Source of the DNA: UBA10518 sp022837185
GTDB lineage: Bacteria > Desulfobacterota > Desulfobulbia > Desulfobulbales > Desulfobulbaceae
NCBI GenBank assembly: GCA_034007705.1
Contig: JAVEQK010000014.1
Coordinates: 12,265 to 76,264 of the forward strand
Direction of reading: 5' to 3'
Length of the DNA: 64,000 nucleotides
This document shows, one piece after another, positions 1-9,011 of the stretch. How positions within the stretch are numbered: position 1 is the first letter of the stretch; every line of letters begins with the position of its first letter. The position numbers were made by a program, and so were the translations under genes. The notes under the pieces are model-generated. The model was given only the letters and a program-made list of their open reading frames with translations. It did no database searches and was not told where the DNA came from.

Positions 1-1132
1 GAATGAGAATGGCGTCGACCTGGTCATCCGCCTGCGCCGCTTTCAGGGCCGCCACGTACCGGTCGGGACCGGCATCGCCCAACACATCGATGGGATTGGC
101 AATACTGGCCGCGGCCGGCAGATGGGAGCGGAGGGCGGTGGACACGTTGCGGTCCAGGGCGGTCACCTGCATGCCCAGCTTTTCGACGGCATCCGCGGCC
201 ATGGTTCCCGGGCCGCCGGCATTGGTGATAATCAGGATGCGGTCGCCCTTGGGCAGGGGCTGCATGTTGAAGGCCGTCGCATAGTCGAAAAGGGCGTCAA
301 AGGTATCGGCCCGGCAGACCCCGGAGCGCTTGAATGCCGCCCCATAGGCCGTATCAGCGCCTGTCAGCACGCCGGTATGGCTGGCCGCGGCCTTCTGGCC
401 GGCCGGCGTTGTCCCCGATTTGAGGATTATGACAGGTTTACGATTGCTCGCGTCTTCCGCGGCCTTGATGAATTCGTCGCCGGCGACGATATCCTCGAGA
501 TAGCCGACGATGACTTTGGTCTGCTCGTCACGGCCCAGGGCCGCCAGCATGTCTATTTCCGACAGATCGGCCTTGTTGCCGATGGAGATGAGCTTGGACA
601 GGCCGATATGCCTCTTTCCGGCCAGGTCGAGCATGGCCGTGCACAAGGCACCGGACTGGGAAAATACAGCGATGGACCCGGCCTTGGGCATCCCGCCGGC
701 AAAGGAGCTGTTCAGCCGGGCTTCGGTATTGATCAGCCCCAGACAGTTGGGGCCGAGCAATCTGGCTCCGCCGCGCCGGCAGATCTCCGCCATCTCCGAC
801 TGGAGCCGGCTCCCCTCCTCCCCGGTTTCCCGAAATCCCGCCGATATGACGATGATCGCCTTGGCCTTCCGCCCCAAGGCGTCACGGATCACATCCAGGA
901 CATACTGTCCGGGCACGGCAATGACGACCTGGTCGATCTGTCCCCGGTATTCCGTCAACCTGGTATAGACGGGGCGGTCAAACATCGTGCCCCCCGCGGG
1001 ATTGACCGGGATTATCTCCCCTTCATAGCCGCCGGCAACCAGGTTCGCCAGGATGTCGTGACCGACCTTTCCCGGGGTTCTTGAAGCTCCCACCACCGCG
1101 ACCGAGGCCGGGGAAAAAAATTTGTCCAGCAT
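1..1132 (-). CDS. Acyl-CoA synthetase (ADP/NDP-forming), CoA-binding part; 3' end outside the window
   Basis: Energy-conserving acetate (acyl)-CoA ligase (ADP-forming), which converts acyl-CoA plus ADP and phosphate to the acid, ATP and CoA. The 377 visible residues begin MLDKFFSPASVAVVGAS, a typical CoA-binding Rossmann start with the VGASRTPGKVG nucleotide loop near residues 15-24. The phosphorylatable histidine motif ASHTG lies near residue 252, about where the family places it. The frame is open to base 1, so whether the ATP-grasp beta domain is fused downstream cannot be seen. The ATG at 1132 has an aagggggac ribosome site upstream and follows the CBS-ACT gene by 21 bp, so the two are probably cotranscribed. 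Family assignment is strong; the substrate acid is not determined. Confidence 0.88.
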   Translation of the reverse strand, partial: MLDKFFSPASVAVVGASRTPGKVGHDILANLVAGGYEGEIIPVNPAGGTMFDRPVYTRLTEYRGQIDQVVIAVPGQYVLDVIRDALGRKAKAIIVISAGFRETGEEGSRLQSEMAEICRRGGARLLGPNCLGLINTEARLNSSFAGGMPKAGSIAVFSQSGALCTAMLDLAGKRHIGLSKLISIGNKADLSEIDMLAALGRDEQTKVIVGYLEDIVAGDEFIKAAEDASNRKPVIILKSGTTPAGQKAAASHTGVLTGADTAYGAAFKRSGVCRADTFDALFDYATAFNMQPLPKGDRILIITNAGGPGTMAADAVEKLGMQVTALDRNVSTALRSHLPAAASIANPIDVLGDAGPDRYVAALKAAQADDQVDAILI

Positions 1133-1153
1133 ACTCTGCGTCCCCCTTCTTGA

Positions 1154-1819
1154 TTAGGAAATCTCAGGATCAATTTCGGGTTGATGAATCCTGAATCCGG
1201 CTTTTTCGATGACCTTGCGCACTGCCCTGATATTGAAGGTATTGATCCGCAGATACAGCATGGCCGGTTCCCGCCCGGAACCGTCCGTGCGGACCAGCCT
1301 GGTGAAGGGAACATCAAGCTCTTCGAGCAGGCCGACCAGTCTGCTCAGAAAGCGCACGTCGCTTTGCATTTCGATGGAAATGAGCGCCGAGCCTTTTTCC
1401 CCGAGACCGAAAAGGCTGCGCCATGCCTTGAGCAGATCGTTGGAAGAGAGTATCCCCACAACCTTGCCGTTGCCGTCGATGACCGGGAGGGCGCCGACGG
1501 ACCGTTTCTCGAAGATGAGCAGGGCGTCGTCCAGGGTGGAGAACTCATTGAGCACCGCATTGTCGGATGACATGATGCTGCTGACCGGGGTCTGCTGGAT
1601 CCTGGCAAGTATCTGCTCCCGTTCATCCTCCTTGAGCACGGAGGACGGATAGGCCGAGCGCAGATCGCGATCGGTCACCATGCCGAGCAGGGACCCGGAT
1701 TCATCCACCACCGGCAGATGCCGGAAATTATAATTCTGCAGCAGCTGCCGCGCTTCCTCAATGGTTTTCCGGGGACCGATGGTCAACGGAGAAGGTGTCA
1801 TATAATAGCGCACATACAT
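1154..1819 (-). CDS. CBS-pair plus ACT domain protein, AcuB-like
   Basis: A 221-residue cytoplasmic regulatory protein. Two CBS motifs occupy roughly residues 5-60 and 80-130 (MTPSPLTIGPRKTIEEA and later VGALPVIDGNGKVVGILS); the C-terminal 80 residues, starting ALISIEMQ, look like an ACT-type ligand domain. This is the architecture of Bacillus AcuB. CBS pairs usually bind adenine nucleotides, which would let the protein sense energy charge; that is family knowledge, not seen here. It sits between an HDAC-family deacetylase and an ADP-forming acyl-CoA synthetase, matching the acuB-acuC association with acetyl-CoA metabolism. No acuA-like acetyltransferase is adjacent. Confidence 0.85.
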   Translation of the reverse strand: MYVRYYMTPSPLTIGPRKTIEEARQLLQNYNFRHLPVVDESGSLLGMVTDRDLRSAYPSSVLKEDEREQILARIQQTPVSSIMSSDNAVLNEFSTLDDALLIFEKRSVGALPVIDGNGKVVGILSSNDLLKAWRSLFGLGEKGSALISIEMQSDVRFLSRLVGLLEELDVPFTRLVRTDGSGREPAMLYLRINTFNIRAVRKVIEKAGFRIHQPEIDPEIS

Positions 1820-1945
1820 TTTTTACCTCGTTTCTCCTCTGCTTGTCAGCCGGCAGGCTCGGAACCCGCGGGCTGTATCGGTGCCGCGCGGTACAGGCGG
1901 CAATTGAAAAGTGGACTGCAATCGCCCCTGCATGGACGAACAAAG

Positions 1946-2908
1946 CTATTTTCCCCGCAGGGCGATCAGGTATGCCTCCACGCTCTCGGCAAGGGACTGC
2001 AGATGATACCCGCCCTCCAGCAGGGAAACAACCCGTCCGCTGCACAGTTCCCCCGCCCACGAACCGATCCGCTCCCCGATAATGGAATACAGGCCGGTTG
2101 AATAATTGAGGCCCGACATGTCGTCCAACCGGTGCCCGTCAAAGCCGGCGGCGATGATCATTGCCTCGGGCCTGAACTGTTCAAGTTTTTCCCGGACCAC
2201 CCCGTCCAGAGCGGCGACAACTTTCTGATCCGACGACCCGGGGGTGAGGGGTATATTGAGGATCGTTCCTTCTCCTGGCCCCATTCCCGTTTCCTCCGCG
2301 TATCCCGTCCCGGGATAGCTGAAGCTGGGATGTTCATGGATGGAAATATACAGGGTTTCGGGGTCCTCTTCAAAGGCCGTCTGGATGCCGTTGCCGTGGT
2401 GGGCGTCAAAATCAAGGACGCAAATCCTCCGTCGATTGTACCTGTTCTGCCAGTAACGGGCGGCGATAACGCAATTGTTCAGGAAGCAGAAACCGTAGGA
2501 CATGCTGGGTTCGGCATGGTGTCCGGGCGGCCGCGTGGCGCAGAAAACGCAGCGGCCGGCGTCCTGTTCGACAACATCGACTCCCTTGATGCCCGTGCCT
2601 GCCGAGAGAAGGGCGACATCAAACGAATCATAGCAGACCTGGTTGTCAGGGTGCCCGATATAGGAGCGGCCCGAGAGGACTTCCTCTTCAAAGCGAAGCA
2701 GCCAGGATTCAGAATGAAAAACGAGCAGCGCTTCATGGCTCGCCGGTTCCGGTGCGACATAATGCAGGTGGGGGGCCAGGCTTCCGGACTGGAGCCTTTG
2801 CTCAATGCAACGCAGGCGGTCGGCCGTTTCGGGGTGGTCGCCGCCGCCGGTGTCGTGGTCCAGCAGTCGCGCGGAATGCACGAGGATGATTTCGGAAGGG
2901 ATCTTCAT
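1946..2908 (-). CDS. Histone deacetylase family (AcuC/APAH-like) deacetylase
   Basis: A 320-residue zinc-dependent lysine deacetylase or acetylpolyamine amidohydrolase of the class I/II HDAC fold. Visible motifs are RPPGHHAE near residue 127 (paired active-site histidines), VLDFDAHHGNG near 165 (zinc-ligand Asp and His) and AAGFDGH near the C-terminus (third zinc ligand), so the active site looks intact. The frame stays open 76 codons upstream, but homologous sequence starts at MKIPSEIILVHSARLLDH, so the ATG at 2908 is preferred; the nearest purine-rich site, aaggag, is about 20 nt away and weak. Its neighbours suggest a role like AcuC, deacetylating an acyl-CoA synthetase. That role is inferred; polyamine or other substrates remain possible. 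Confidence 0.87.
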   Translation of the reverse strand: MKIPSEIILVHSARLLDHDTGGGDHPETADRLRCIEQRLQSGSLAPHLHYVAPEPASHEALLVFHSESWLLRFEEEVLSGRSYIGHPDNQVCYDSFDVALLSAGTGIKGVDVVEQDAGRCVFCATRPPGHHAEPSMSYGFCFLNNCVIAARYWQNRYNRRRICVLDFDAHHGNGIQTAFEEDPETLYISIHEHPSFSYPGTGYAEETGMGPGEGTILNIPLTPGSSDQKVVAALDGVVREKLEQFRPEAMIIAAGFDGHRLDDMSGLNYSTGLYSIIGERIGSWAGELCSGRVVSLLEGGYHLQSLAESVEAYLIALRGK

Positions 2909-3089
2909 GGCCGGCCGACAGTAACATTTTCTCCTTCCCTTGTTTGTATAAGCATTTGCGCCCCAAGTCAACGGCAAAACATGGTACGCCGGAACGGTGT
3001 CCGGGAAAAAACCCGGGGCACAGCGGTACTCTCGCGGGCCGGAAGCAGCACCCTGCCCGGCCCGGCCTGCCGGCCTGCCTTCCCTCAAT

Positions 3090-3590
3090 CTACAGGAAAT
3101 CGTCCAGCCCCGCCGGTTGCCAGTCGGCCCGGACAACCTTCCAGCCGTCGTCCTCCCGCGCCAGTTCGCAATCGAAGCGGTAGAAGTCGGCCCGCATGTT
3201 CAGCAGCGCATCCAGGTCGGAAACGTTCTGCCCCGCCATGGCCACATACAGGCGCAGCCGGGCGGCATCGGGGCCGGAGAAAACCAGTTCGTCGATGCGG
3301 GTAAAAAGATGGATGTTCTTGTTGGCGTACAGATACCTCGCGGCCAGGGCGGCGACATCCCGGCGGGTGCGGCCGTGGCCGTCGGCATAACCGGCGGAGA
3401 TCAATTCCCTGAGATCACCGGCTTTCCGGGCTTCCGCCGCCTCTTTGCCGGCGGCCACGAATTTCTCGATCTCCTTTTGCGGCGAATCCTCCCTGCCGCA
3501 GCCGGGCAGCAGGGACAGCAGGAGAGGGAGAACAACCCCAGCCAGGAGAATGACGGCGATGTTGCCTTTCCGGTGATGCCCTTTGCCCAT
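3090..3590 (-). CDS. Hypothetical lipoprotein with a NTF2/SnoaL-like size
   Basis: A 166-residue protein with a lysine/arginine-rich start, a hydrophobic segment at residues 11-29 and a lipobox ending LLPGC near residue 31, so it is predicted to be exported and lipid-anchored. The mature part has no cysteine-rich or catalytic motif that I recognise; the pattern of a helix-rich first half and a C-terminal WKVVRADW strand resembles small NTF2-like folds, but this is only an impression. The ATG has a strong ggagggg ribosome site. It lies 9 bp downstream of the PBP4-type gene and is probably in the same transcript. Function unknown. Confidence 0.7.
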   Translation of the reverse strand: MGKGHHRKGNIAVILLAGVVLPLLLSLLPGCGREDSPQKEIEKFVAAGKEAAEARKAGDLRELISAGYADGHGRTRRDVAALAARYLYANKNIHLFTRIDELVFSGPDAARLRLYVAMAGQNVSDLDALLNMRADFYRFDCELAREDDGWKVVRADWQPAGLDDFL

Positions 3591-3599
3591 GTGCCCCTC

Positions 3600-4808
3600 C
3601 TACCACTTTTTTTCCAGCCGCAGCAGCACCCGGTCCCGACTGTTCTCCTGCTGATTGAGCAGGATGACAAAGGCATTGCCGGTCCGGGTATAGCCCGCAA
3701 GATTGTAGATCCCGGTCATGGTGCCGGATTTGATCCCAGGACGGTTGTTCTCGGTCAACAGATGGGCGTAGGGCCGGAAGGCATGGAGAATATCGAGGAT
3801 GGCCGCGGCCGTAACCCGGGTCCGGCGCGACAGGCCCGCCCCTTCCTCCATTTCCTCCAATGCGGCGGCCCGCGGACCAATCGTGTCGGCCAGGGTCCCG
3901 GCCACCGCCTTTGCTGCCTTGGCCCAGGTGGCGGGATAGCCGTATTTGACGGCGCCGCAGGCCAGGTAGACCTGGTTGGCCGCGTAATTGTTGGAAAACC
4001 GAAGGAAGGAAGCGGCAACTTCCTCCAGGTTCCTGGAGTTGTGATGGGTATACAGCAGCCGCGCCTTGTCCGGGACGTTGCGCACCCCATGCCCGCCGGC
4101 GCAGATCATGCCCTGCTCCAGCCACTTGGCAAGGAAAAGTTCCGCCGCGTAGCGGGCGCTCCTTTCCTCGGCCGCACATCCTCCCCGGCAGATATTCAGC
4201 CGGTGGACGCCGGGCGGCAGCCCCGCCCCCATCTCCTCCATGATGGGCAGGTCGGGTGTCTGGAGTTCGGCCGAACCGACTCGGCCCTCCTGGTCCACCG
4301 CAATATTGACCGTATTGAAATTCACCGCCAGCGCGGCAACCGGGGCGTCATAGGGATTGCCGCTGACACCGAGGCCCGGCGCCTGTCCGGTCAGAGCGTA
4401 GCGCCCCTGGTCGATGAACAGATTGTTGATCCGGTCAAGGCCGCGGACGCGGAGGGCGGAGACCAAGCGCTCCACCTCTTCGGAGACGAGAAAGGGATCA
4501 CCGGTGCCCCTGATATACAGGTTTTGCTCCTGGTCGATGAAAAATTCGGTGGTAAATCGATGATCGGGGCCGAGGAGACGGAGCGCGGCCAGGGCGGTGG
4601 CAATCTTGATGACGCTGGCCGGGACATAGGGCCGGTTGACGTTGCAGGAGGACAGGGTCCGCCCCTCGCTGTCGGCAACTCCGTAGGCGCCGTTCCGGAT
4701 GAGGTCTGAAAAAGACCGGCAGTCCGCCAGAGCGGGCTGCCGGCCGAAAAGAACCAGTGCGAGCAGGAGACAGAACCCCGGGCCGATGGGCGGCAACGAT
4801 CCCTTCAC
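3600..4808 (-). CDS. dacB: D-alanyl-D-alanine carboxypeptidase/endopeptidase, PBP4 (S13) type
   Basis: Periplasmic peptidoglycan peptidase of 402 residues with an N-terminal signal peptide (hydrophobic residues 9-28, ending near ALA). The three penicillin-binding motifs are present: SVIK (SxxK) near residue 63, SNN (SxN) near 271 and KSGT (KTG equivalent) near 358. It is shorter than E. coli DacB (about 477), consistent with a reduced inserted domain. The start is a GTG with ggag only a few bases upstream, so the exact start is uncertain. It follows the TrpB2-type gene by 21 bp. The enzyme is expected to trim or cleave peptide crosslinks in the cell wall. Confidence 0.88.
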   Translation of the reverse strand: MKGSLPPIGPGFCLLLALVLFGRQPALADCRSFSDLIRNGAYGVADSEGRTLSSCNVNRPYVPASVIKIATALAALRLLGPDHRFTTEFFIDQEQNLYIRGTGDPFLVSEEVERLVSALRVRGLDRINNLFIDQGRYALTGQAPGLGVSGNPYDAPVAALAVNFNTVNIAVDQEGRVGSAELQTPDLPIMEEMGAGLPPGVHRLNICRGGCAAEERSARYAAELFLAKWLEQGMICAGGHGVRNVPDKARLLYTHHNSRNLEEVAASFLRFSNNYAANQVYLACGAVKYGYPATWAKAAKAVAGTLADTIGPRAAALEEMEEGAGLSRRTRVTAAAILDILHAFRPYAHLLTENNRPGIKSGTMTGIYNLAGYTRTGNAFVILLNQQENSRDRVLLRLEKKW

Positions 4809-4829
4809 TGCTCCGCCCGGGAAGGGATG

Positions 4830-6176
4830 CTATTCCACCTTGGGGAGATGCGACAGGGATTCGGCGATCTCCTCCCTGGGCAGCGAATAGTTGTGCAGTT
4901 CACCGGCGAAGTAGCTGTCGTAGGCGGCCATGTCAACCAGGCCGTGCCCGGAAAAGTTGAACAGGATCGTTTTGGGTTCGTTGAGGTCCCTGGTCGCCTC
5001 GATGATAGCCGCACGAATGGCGTGACTGGTCTCGGGCGCGGGAATGATCCCCTCGGTCCTGGCGAACAGGACGGCGGCTTCAAAGCATTCCATCTGATGT
5101 ACGTTGATGGGCTCGATGATGTTCTCCCGGATAAGGGCCGAAACGATCGGCGCCATGCCGTGATAGCGCAGTCCCCCGGCGTGAATGCCGGGCGGCATGA
5201 AATCATGCCCCAGGGTATGCATGTACAGCAGCGGCGTCATACCCGCCGTGTCACCTGAATCGTAGGCGAGCTTGCCGGCAGTCATGGTCGGGCAGGAGGC
5301 GGGCTCCACCCCGACAAAGCGGACCTTTCCGCCTTCCAGCCGGTCGGGCACAAACGGCGCCGCCAGGCCGGCATAGTTTGATCCCCCGCCGCAGCAGCCG
5401 ATGACCACATCGGGATACTCCCCGGCAATCTCCATCTGTTTTTTCGCCTCCTGTCCGACGATGGTCTGATGGAGGATAACATGGTTGAGAACGGAGCCGA
5501 GGGCGTAGTTGGTGCTTTCGCTGGTCACCGCATCTTCGAGGGCCTCACTGATGGCAATGCCGAGGGAGCCGTTGCTGTCCGGATTCCTTTCCAGCACCGA
5601 GCGGCCGTAATTGGTATAGGCGCTCGGGCTGGCGACGATTTCCGCTCCATAGGTCTGCATGATCGATTTGCGGTAGGGCTTCTGGTTGTACGACACCCGG
5701 ACCATGTACACCTTGCACTTGAGACCGAACATGCAGGTCGCCATGGCCAGGGCGCTCCCCCACTGGCCGGCTCCGGTTTCAGTCGCCAGCCGCTTGATTC
5801 CCTCGCGCTTGTTGTAAAAGGCCTGCGCGACCGCACTGTTGGGCTTATGGCTGCCCACGGGGGAAACGCTCTCGTTTTTATAGAAAATCTTCGCCCGGGT
5901 GCCGAGGGCCTGTTCCAACTTGGTCGCCCTGACCAGCGGGGAGGGCCGCCAGATCTTGTAGACCTCCAGCACTTCTTCCGGGATGGGTATGTTGCGTTCC
6001 GGGCTCATTTCCTGTTCCAGGAGCCCCATGGGAAAAATGGCCGCCAGCTTCTCGGGGGCAATGGGCTGCAGGGTGGCCGGATCAAGCGGCGGCCGCAGGC
6101 CGTTGGGAATGTCAGGGACCACATTATACCAGCTGGTCGGCATCTCATCGTCACGCAATATTAATTTCTTGCTCAT
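4830..6176 (-). CDS. TrpB-like PLP-dependent enzyme (TrpB2 family)
   Basis: A 448-residue fold-type II PLP enzyme of the TrpB2 subgroup, which carries an N-terminal extension (MPTSWYNVVPDIPNGLRPPL) absent from classical TrpB. The PLP lysine lies in SHKPNSA near residue 109 and the phosphate-binding loop is CCGGGSN near 260. It should make tryptophan from indole and serine, or act on a related substrate. There is no trpA or other trp gene nearby, as is common for TrpB2. The ATG at 6176 follows a strong aaggagcag site; the longer frame upstream has no such support. Family confidence is high; the physiological role of TrpB2 is less settled. Confidence 0.9.
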   Translation of the reverse strand: MSKKLILRDDEMPTSWYNVVPDIPNGLRPPLDPATLQPIAPEKLAAIFPMGLLEQEMSPERNIPIPEEVLEVYKIWRPSPLVRATKLEQALGTRAKIFYKNESVSPVGSHKPNSAVAQAFYNKREGIKRLATETGAGQWGSALAMATCMFGLKCKVYMVRVSYNQKPYRKSIMQTYGAEIVASPSAYTNYGRSVLERNPDSNGSLGIAISEALEDAVTSESTNYALGSVLNHVILHQTIVGQEAKKQMEIAGEYPDVVIGCCGGGSNYAGLAAPFVPDRLEGGKVRFVGVEPASCPTMTAGKLAYDSGDTAGMTPLLYMHTLGHDFMPPGIHAGGLRYHGMAPIVSALIRENIIEPINVHQMECFEAAVLFARTEGIIPAPETSHAIRAAIIEATRDLNEPKTILFNFSGHGLVDMAAYDSYFAGELHNYSLPREEIAESLSHLPKVE

Positions 6177-6307
6177 AACTGCTCCTTGATAGAGGGGAAA
6201 AATGTACATCAGCCCTGAGACAGGATCCCGAGCAACCTCTGCCCCGATTTTTGCTCCCGGATTCTTTATGAAAAACATCTCTCCTTACCATATTCTCCCG
6301 GAGCAAC

Positions 6308-8857
6308 TCAAGTATTTGCATGCAACTCAACACGCTTTGTTTTTCTGACCCTGGAAAGCAGCGTCTCCCGTTCTGAAAGACCGAGAACCTCCACCATGAT
6401 CTGCCGGGGATTCACGCCCGGCCGACCCTGATGTGCGATGAGCTCGAACCTGAGCGTTCCGTGGTCGATCCTCAGGGACCTGACCAGGGGGCGGATGTCG
6501 AGTTCAGACCGTCTGCCCTTGCGGGACCGTTCGATCACAAAGCTGTCCCCGGCCAGAAATTCACCGATCCGTTGCAGCCGTTCGACCGGGTGCGGCCCGG
6601 GCAGCACCGCCTCATAGGCGGTCACGATGGTTCCCGCTTCGGCGGTTGGGGCCGGTTCAACGCCGGTTACCCGCATCCCTGGCGGCAATTCGAGGCCAAG
6701 GGCAACGCCAAGGGCAGCGGGGTCCTGCAACGGCGAGGCCACTTCCATGTCGAAGTACTCGACCTCGCTCTCCATGCCCACCGGCAGCGCCGCGCCGAAA
6801 GATACCCGGGGTGTCGGATTGAATCCCCGGGAATGCAGAACAGCAACCCTGGCGCGGCGAAGGGCGCGAAAGACCAGCTGCAGTATTTCGAGGTGGCTGA
6901 AAAAACGGCTGTCGCCCAGCCTGGTATAATGAATCCGGTACCTGAAGCGAGGCTGCTGTTCATCCCGGGACGCAGCGGCTGGGGGGTGGGTTTTTTCGGC
7001 CGGGTACCGCTCCTTCTTCCCCCGGGTGCAGATCACCGGCCTGATGGTGCGGAAGTCGCACAGACCGCACTGCTGACAGCCGGCGGTCCGGCAGTCCGGG
7101 GTATACTCACGCTCCAGGGCCCGCTCGCGCTCCCGGGCGAGAAATTCACGGTCCACCCCGCTGTCAAGGTGGTCCCAGGGCAGCGCCTCGCCGGGATCCC
7201 TGGCCCGGAGATAGGAGTTGAGATCAATCCCGCACTCCCCGGCGGCATCCTGCCAGTGCTCCAGCCTGTAGTGCTCGGACCACCCGTCCAGGCGGGCGCC
7301 CGACTTCCAGGCGGTTTCGATGAGGCCGGCCAGACGCCGATCGCCGCGGGAAAAGACGCCTTCCATCACACTCTGGCGAGGGTCATGCCACTTCAGCTTG
7401 AAACCCCGCCGGGGCAGCAGGCCCTTGAGATGATCGATCAGGCCCTGCGACTCCTCCAGGCTGAGCTGCCGCTCCCACTGGAAGGGGGTGTGCGGTTTCG
7501 GCACAAAGGTGCCGACGCTGACGTTGATCTGCACACGTTTTGCCCGCGGGCCCGCTTCACCTCTCGCCCGGCGGGCCAGATCGACTATTGCCTCGACATC
7601 CTCCATGGTTTCAGTCGGCAGACCGATCATGAAATACAACTTGATCAGGTCCCAGCCCAGGGCAAAGGCATCCCGGCAGGTCTGCAGCAGGTCAACCTCG
7701 CTGATGCCCTTGTTGATCACCTCCCGCAGCCTGTCGGTTCCCGCTTCCGGCGCGACGGTGAAGCCGGTCATGCGGACCCGCCTGATCTGGTTCATTATTT
7801 CCGGGGTCAGGGTGCCGACCCGCATGGACGGCATGGAAATCGAAACGTACCGCCCGGCAAACCGATCCATCAATTCGGTCATCAGTTCCGGCAGACAGGA
7901 ATAGTCCCCGGAGGAGAGCGACAGCAGCGCCAGTTCCTCGAAGCCGCTGCAGGCAATTCCCTTCTCGGCGGCCTCCAGAATATCGTCGATGGAGCGCTCG
8001 CGGACCGGACGGTAAATGACGCCGGCCTGACAGAAGCGACATCCACGGGTACAGCCCCGGGCGATCTCGATCGCCAGCCGATCATGGATGGGTTTGACCA
8101 CGGGCACCAGGGGGCTGCCTCCTTCCTCGGCTTTCGGCAGCCCGGGCAGCACCCGCCGTCGAACGGACGTGTATTCCGGCCGCAGAGGATGAATTCCCCG
8201 CAATTGCGAACCGGCATATTGGGGGGCGAAAAAGGCGGGAACATAGACCCCCGGGATTTGAGACAGTCCGATCAGTACATCCGGGCGCGCCGTTCCCTCC
8301 CTCTTGGCCCGGCGCACGGCTTCGGCCACCTCCAGGATGACCTCCTCCCCGTCTCCCAGAACCACGGCATCAAAAAAATCCGCCACCGGCTCGGGATTCA
8401 TGCTGCAGGACCCGCCCCCGATCACCAGGGGAGCGGTTTCCTCCCTTGCCTTTGCCCGAAGCGGAATCCCGGCAAGATCGAGGATGGTGAGGATATTGGT
8501 GTAGCACAGTTCGTAGGGCAGGGTAATGCCGATCACATCAAAATCGGCAAGGGGACGGCGGGATTCGATGGCAAACAGGGGCATTCCACGGCGGCGCAGC
8601 TCCCCCTCCATATCCAGATCAGGCGCATAGCACCGCTCGGCAAGCATTCCCTCCCGGCTGTTCAGGATATGGTAGAGGATCTGGAGGCCGAAATGGGACA
8701 TGCCGATTTCATACAGGTCCGGAAAGACAAGGGCGAAACGAACCTCGGCGTCATGCCAGTTCCTTACCGAGGCGTGGAGTTCGCCCCCGGCATACCGGCC
8801 CGGCTTCCTGACAAACGGCAGGATATGGTCAATATTCACAATTTCCGGCATATTCAT
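6308..8857 (-). CDS. Radical SAM protein with N-terminal B12-binding-like domain and C-terminal DUF2344 (TIGR03960 type)
   Basis: An 849-residue protein with three parts. An N-terminal cobalamin-binding-like Rossmann region spans about residues 25-180. A radical SAM barrel has its cluster motif CTRGCRFCQAG at about 267-277 (CxxxCxxC). A C-terminal DUF2344/TIGR03936 region begins near residue 640 (FRYRIHYTRLGDSRFFSHLE). A cysteine pair region, TAGCQQCGLC near 590, may bind another metal. Members often sit beside RNase G or translation genes, and the substrate is not established to my knowledge. The first ATG is taken; MPEIV two codons later is equally possible. It is divergent from the AMIN-domain gene. 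Confidence 0.9.
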   Translation of the reverse strand: MNMPEIVNIDHILPFVRKPGRYAGGELHASVRNWHDAEVRFALVFPDLYEIGMSHFGLQILYHILNSREGMLAERCYAPDLDMEGELRRRGMPLFAIESRRPLADFDVIGITLPYELCYTNILTILDLAGIPLRAKAREETAPLVIGGGSCSMNPEPVADFFDAVVLGDGEEVILEVAEAVRRAKREGTARPDVLIGLSQIPGVYVPAFFAPQYAGSQLRGIHPLRPEYTSVRRRVLPGLPKAEEGGSPLVPVVKPIHDRLAIEIARGCTRGCRFCQAGVIYRPVRERSIDDILEAAEKGIACSGFEELALLSLSSGDYSCLPELMTELMDRFAGRYVSISMPSMRVGTLTPEIMNQIRRVRMTGFTVAPEAGTDRLREVINKGISEVDLLQTCRDAFALGWDLIKLYFMIGLPTETMEDVEAIVDLARRARGEAGPRAKRVQINVSVGTFVPKPHTPFQWERQLSLEESQGLIDHLKGLLPRRGFKLKWHDPRQSVMEGVFSRGDRRLAGLIETAWKSGARLDGWSEHYRLEHWQDAAGECGIDLNSYLRARDPGEALPWDHLDSGVDREFLARERERALEREYTPDCRTAGCQQCGLCDFRTIRPVICTRGKKERYPAEKTHPPAAASRDEQQPRFRYRIHYTRLGDSRFFSHLEILQLVFRALRRARVAVLHSRGFNPTPRVSFGAALPVGMESEVEYFDMEVASPLQDPAALGVALGLELPPGMRVTGVEPAPTAEAGTIVTAYEAVLPGPHPVERLQRIGEFLAGDSFVIERSRKGRRSELDIRPLVRSLRIDHGTLRFELIAHQGRPGVNPRQIMVEVLGLSERETLLSRVRKTKRVELHANT

Positions 8858-9011
8858 CCAATGTTCCGCGGGTCCGGCCCTTATACTGAAAAATCATTGA
8901 CATTTCAACCTTGCGGGAGATAATCAACATAATATATTCTCAAAAGATCGGCCGGACCATGACCAATGATCCGGCCCCCTTTGACTCCATTTTTCCATGG
9001 AAGTGATATCG

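Noticed and set aside
2132..4709. Long plus-strand frames opposite the deacetylase and carboxypeptidase genes
   Set aside because: Same GC-shadow effect; the minus-strand genes carry complete active-site motifs.
4830..6176. TrpB-like gene as part of a tryptophan operon
   Set aside because: No trpA or other trp genes adjoin it, and the N-terminal extension marks the stand-alone TrpB2 group.
6431..8923. Very long plus-strand reading frame opposite the radical SAM gene
   Set aside because: Antisense shadow caused by high GC third positions; low-complexity composition, no ribosome site, no family motif, whereas the minus strand encodes an intact radical SAM protein.
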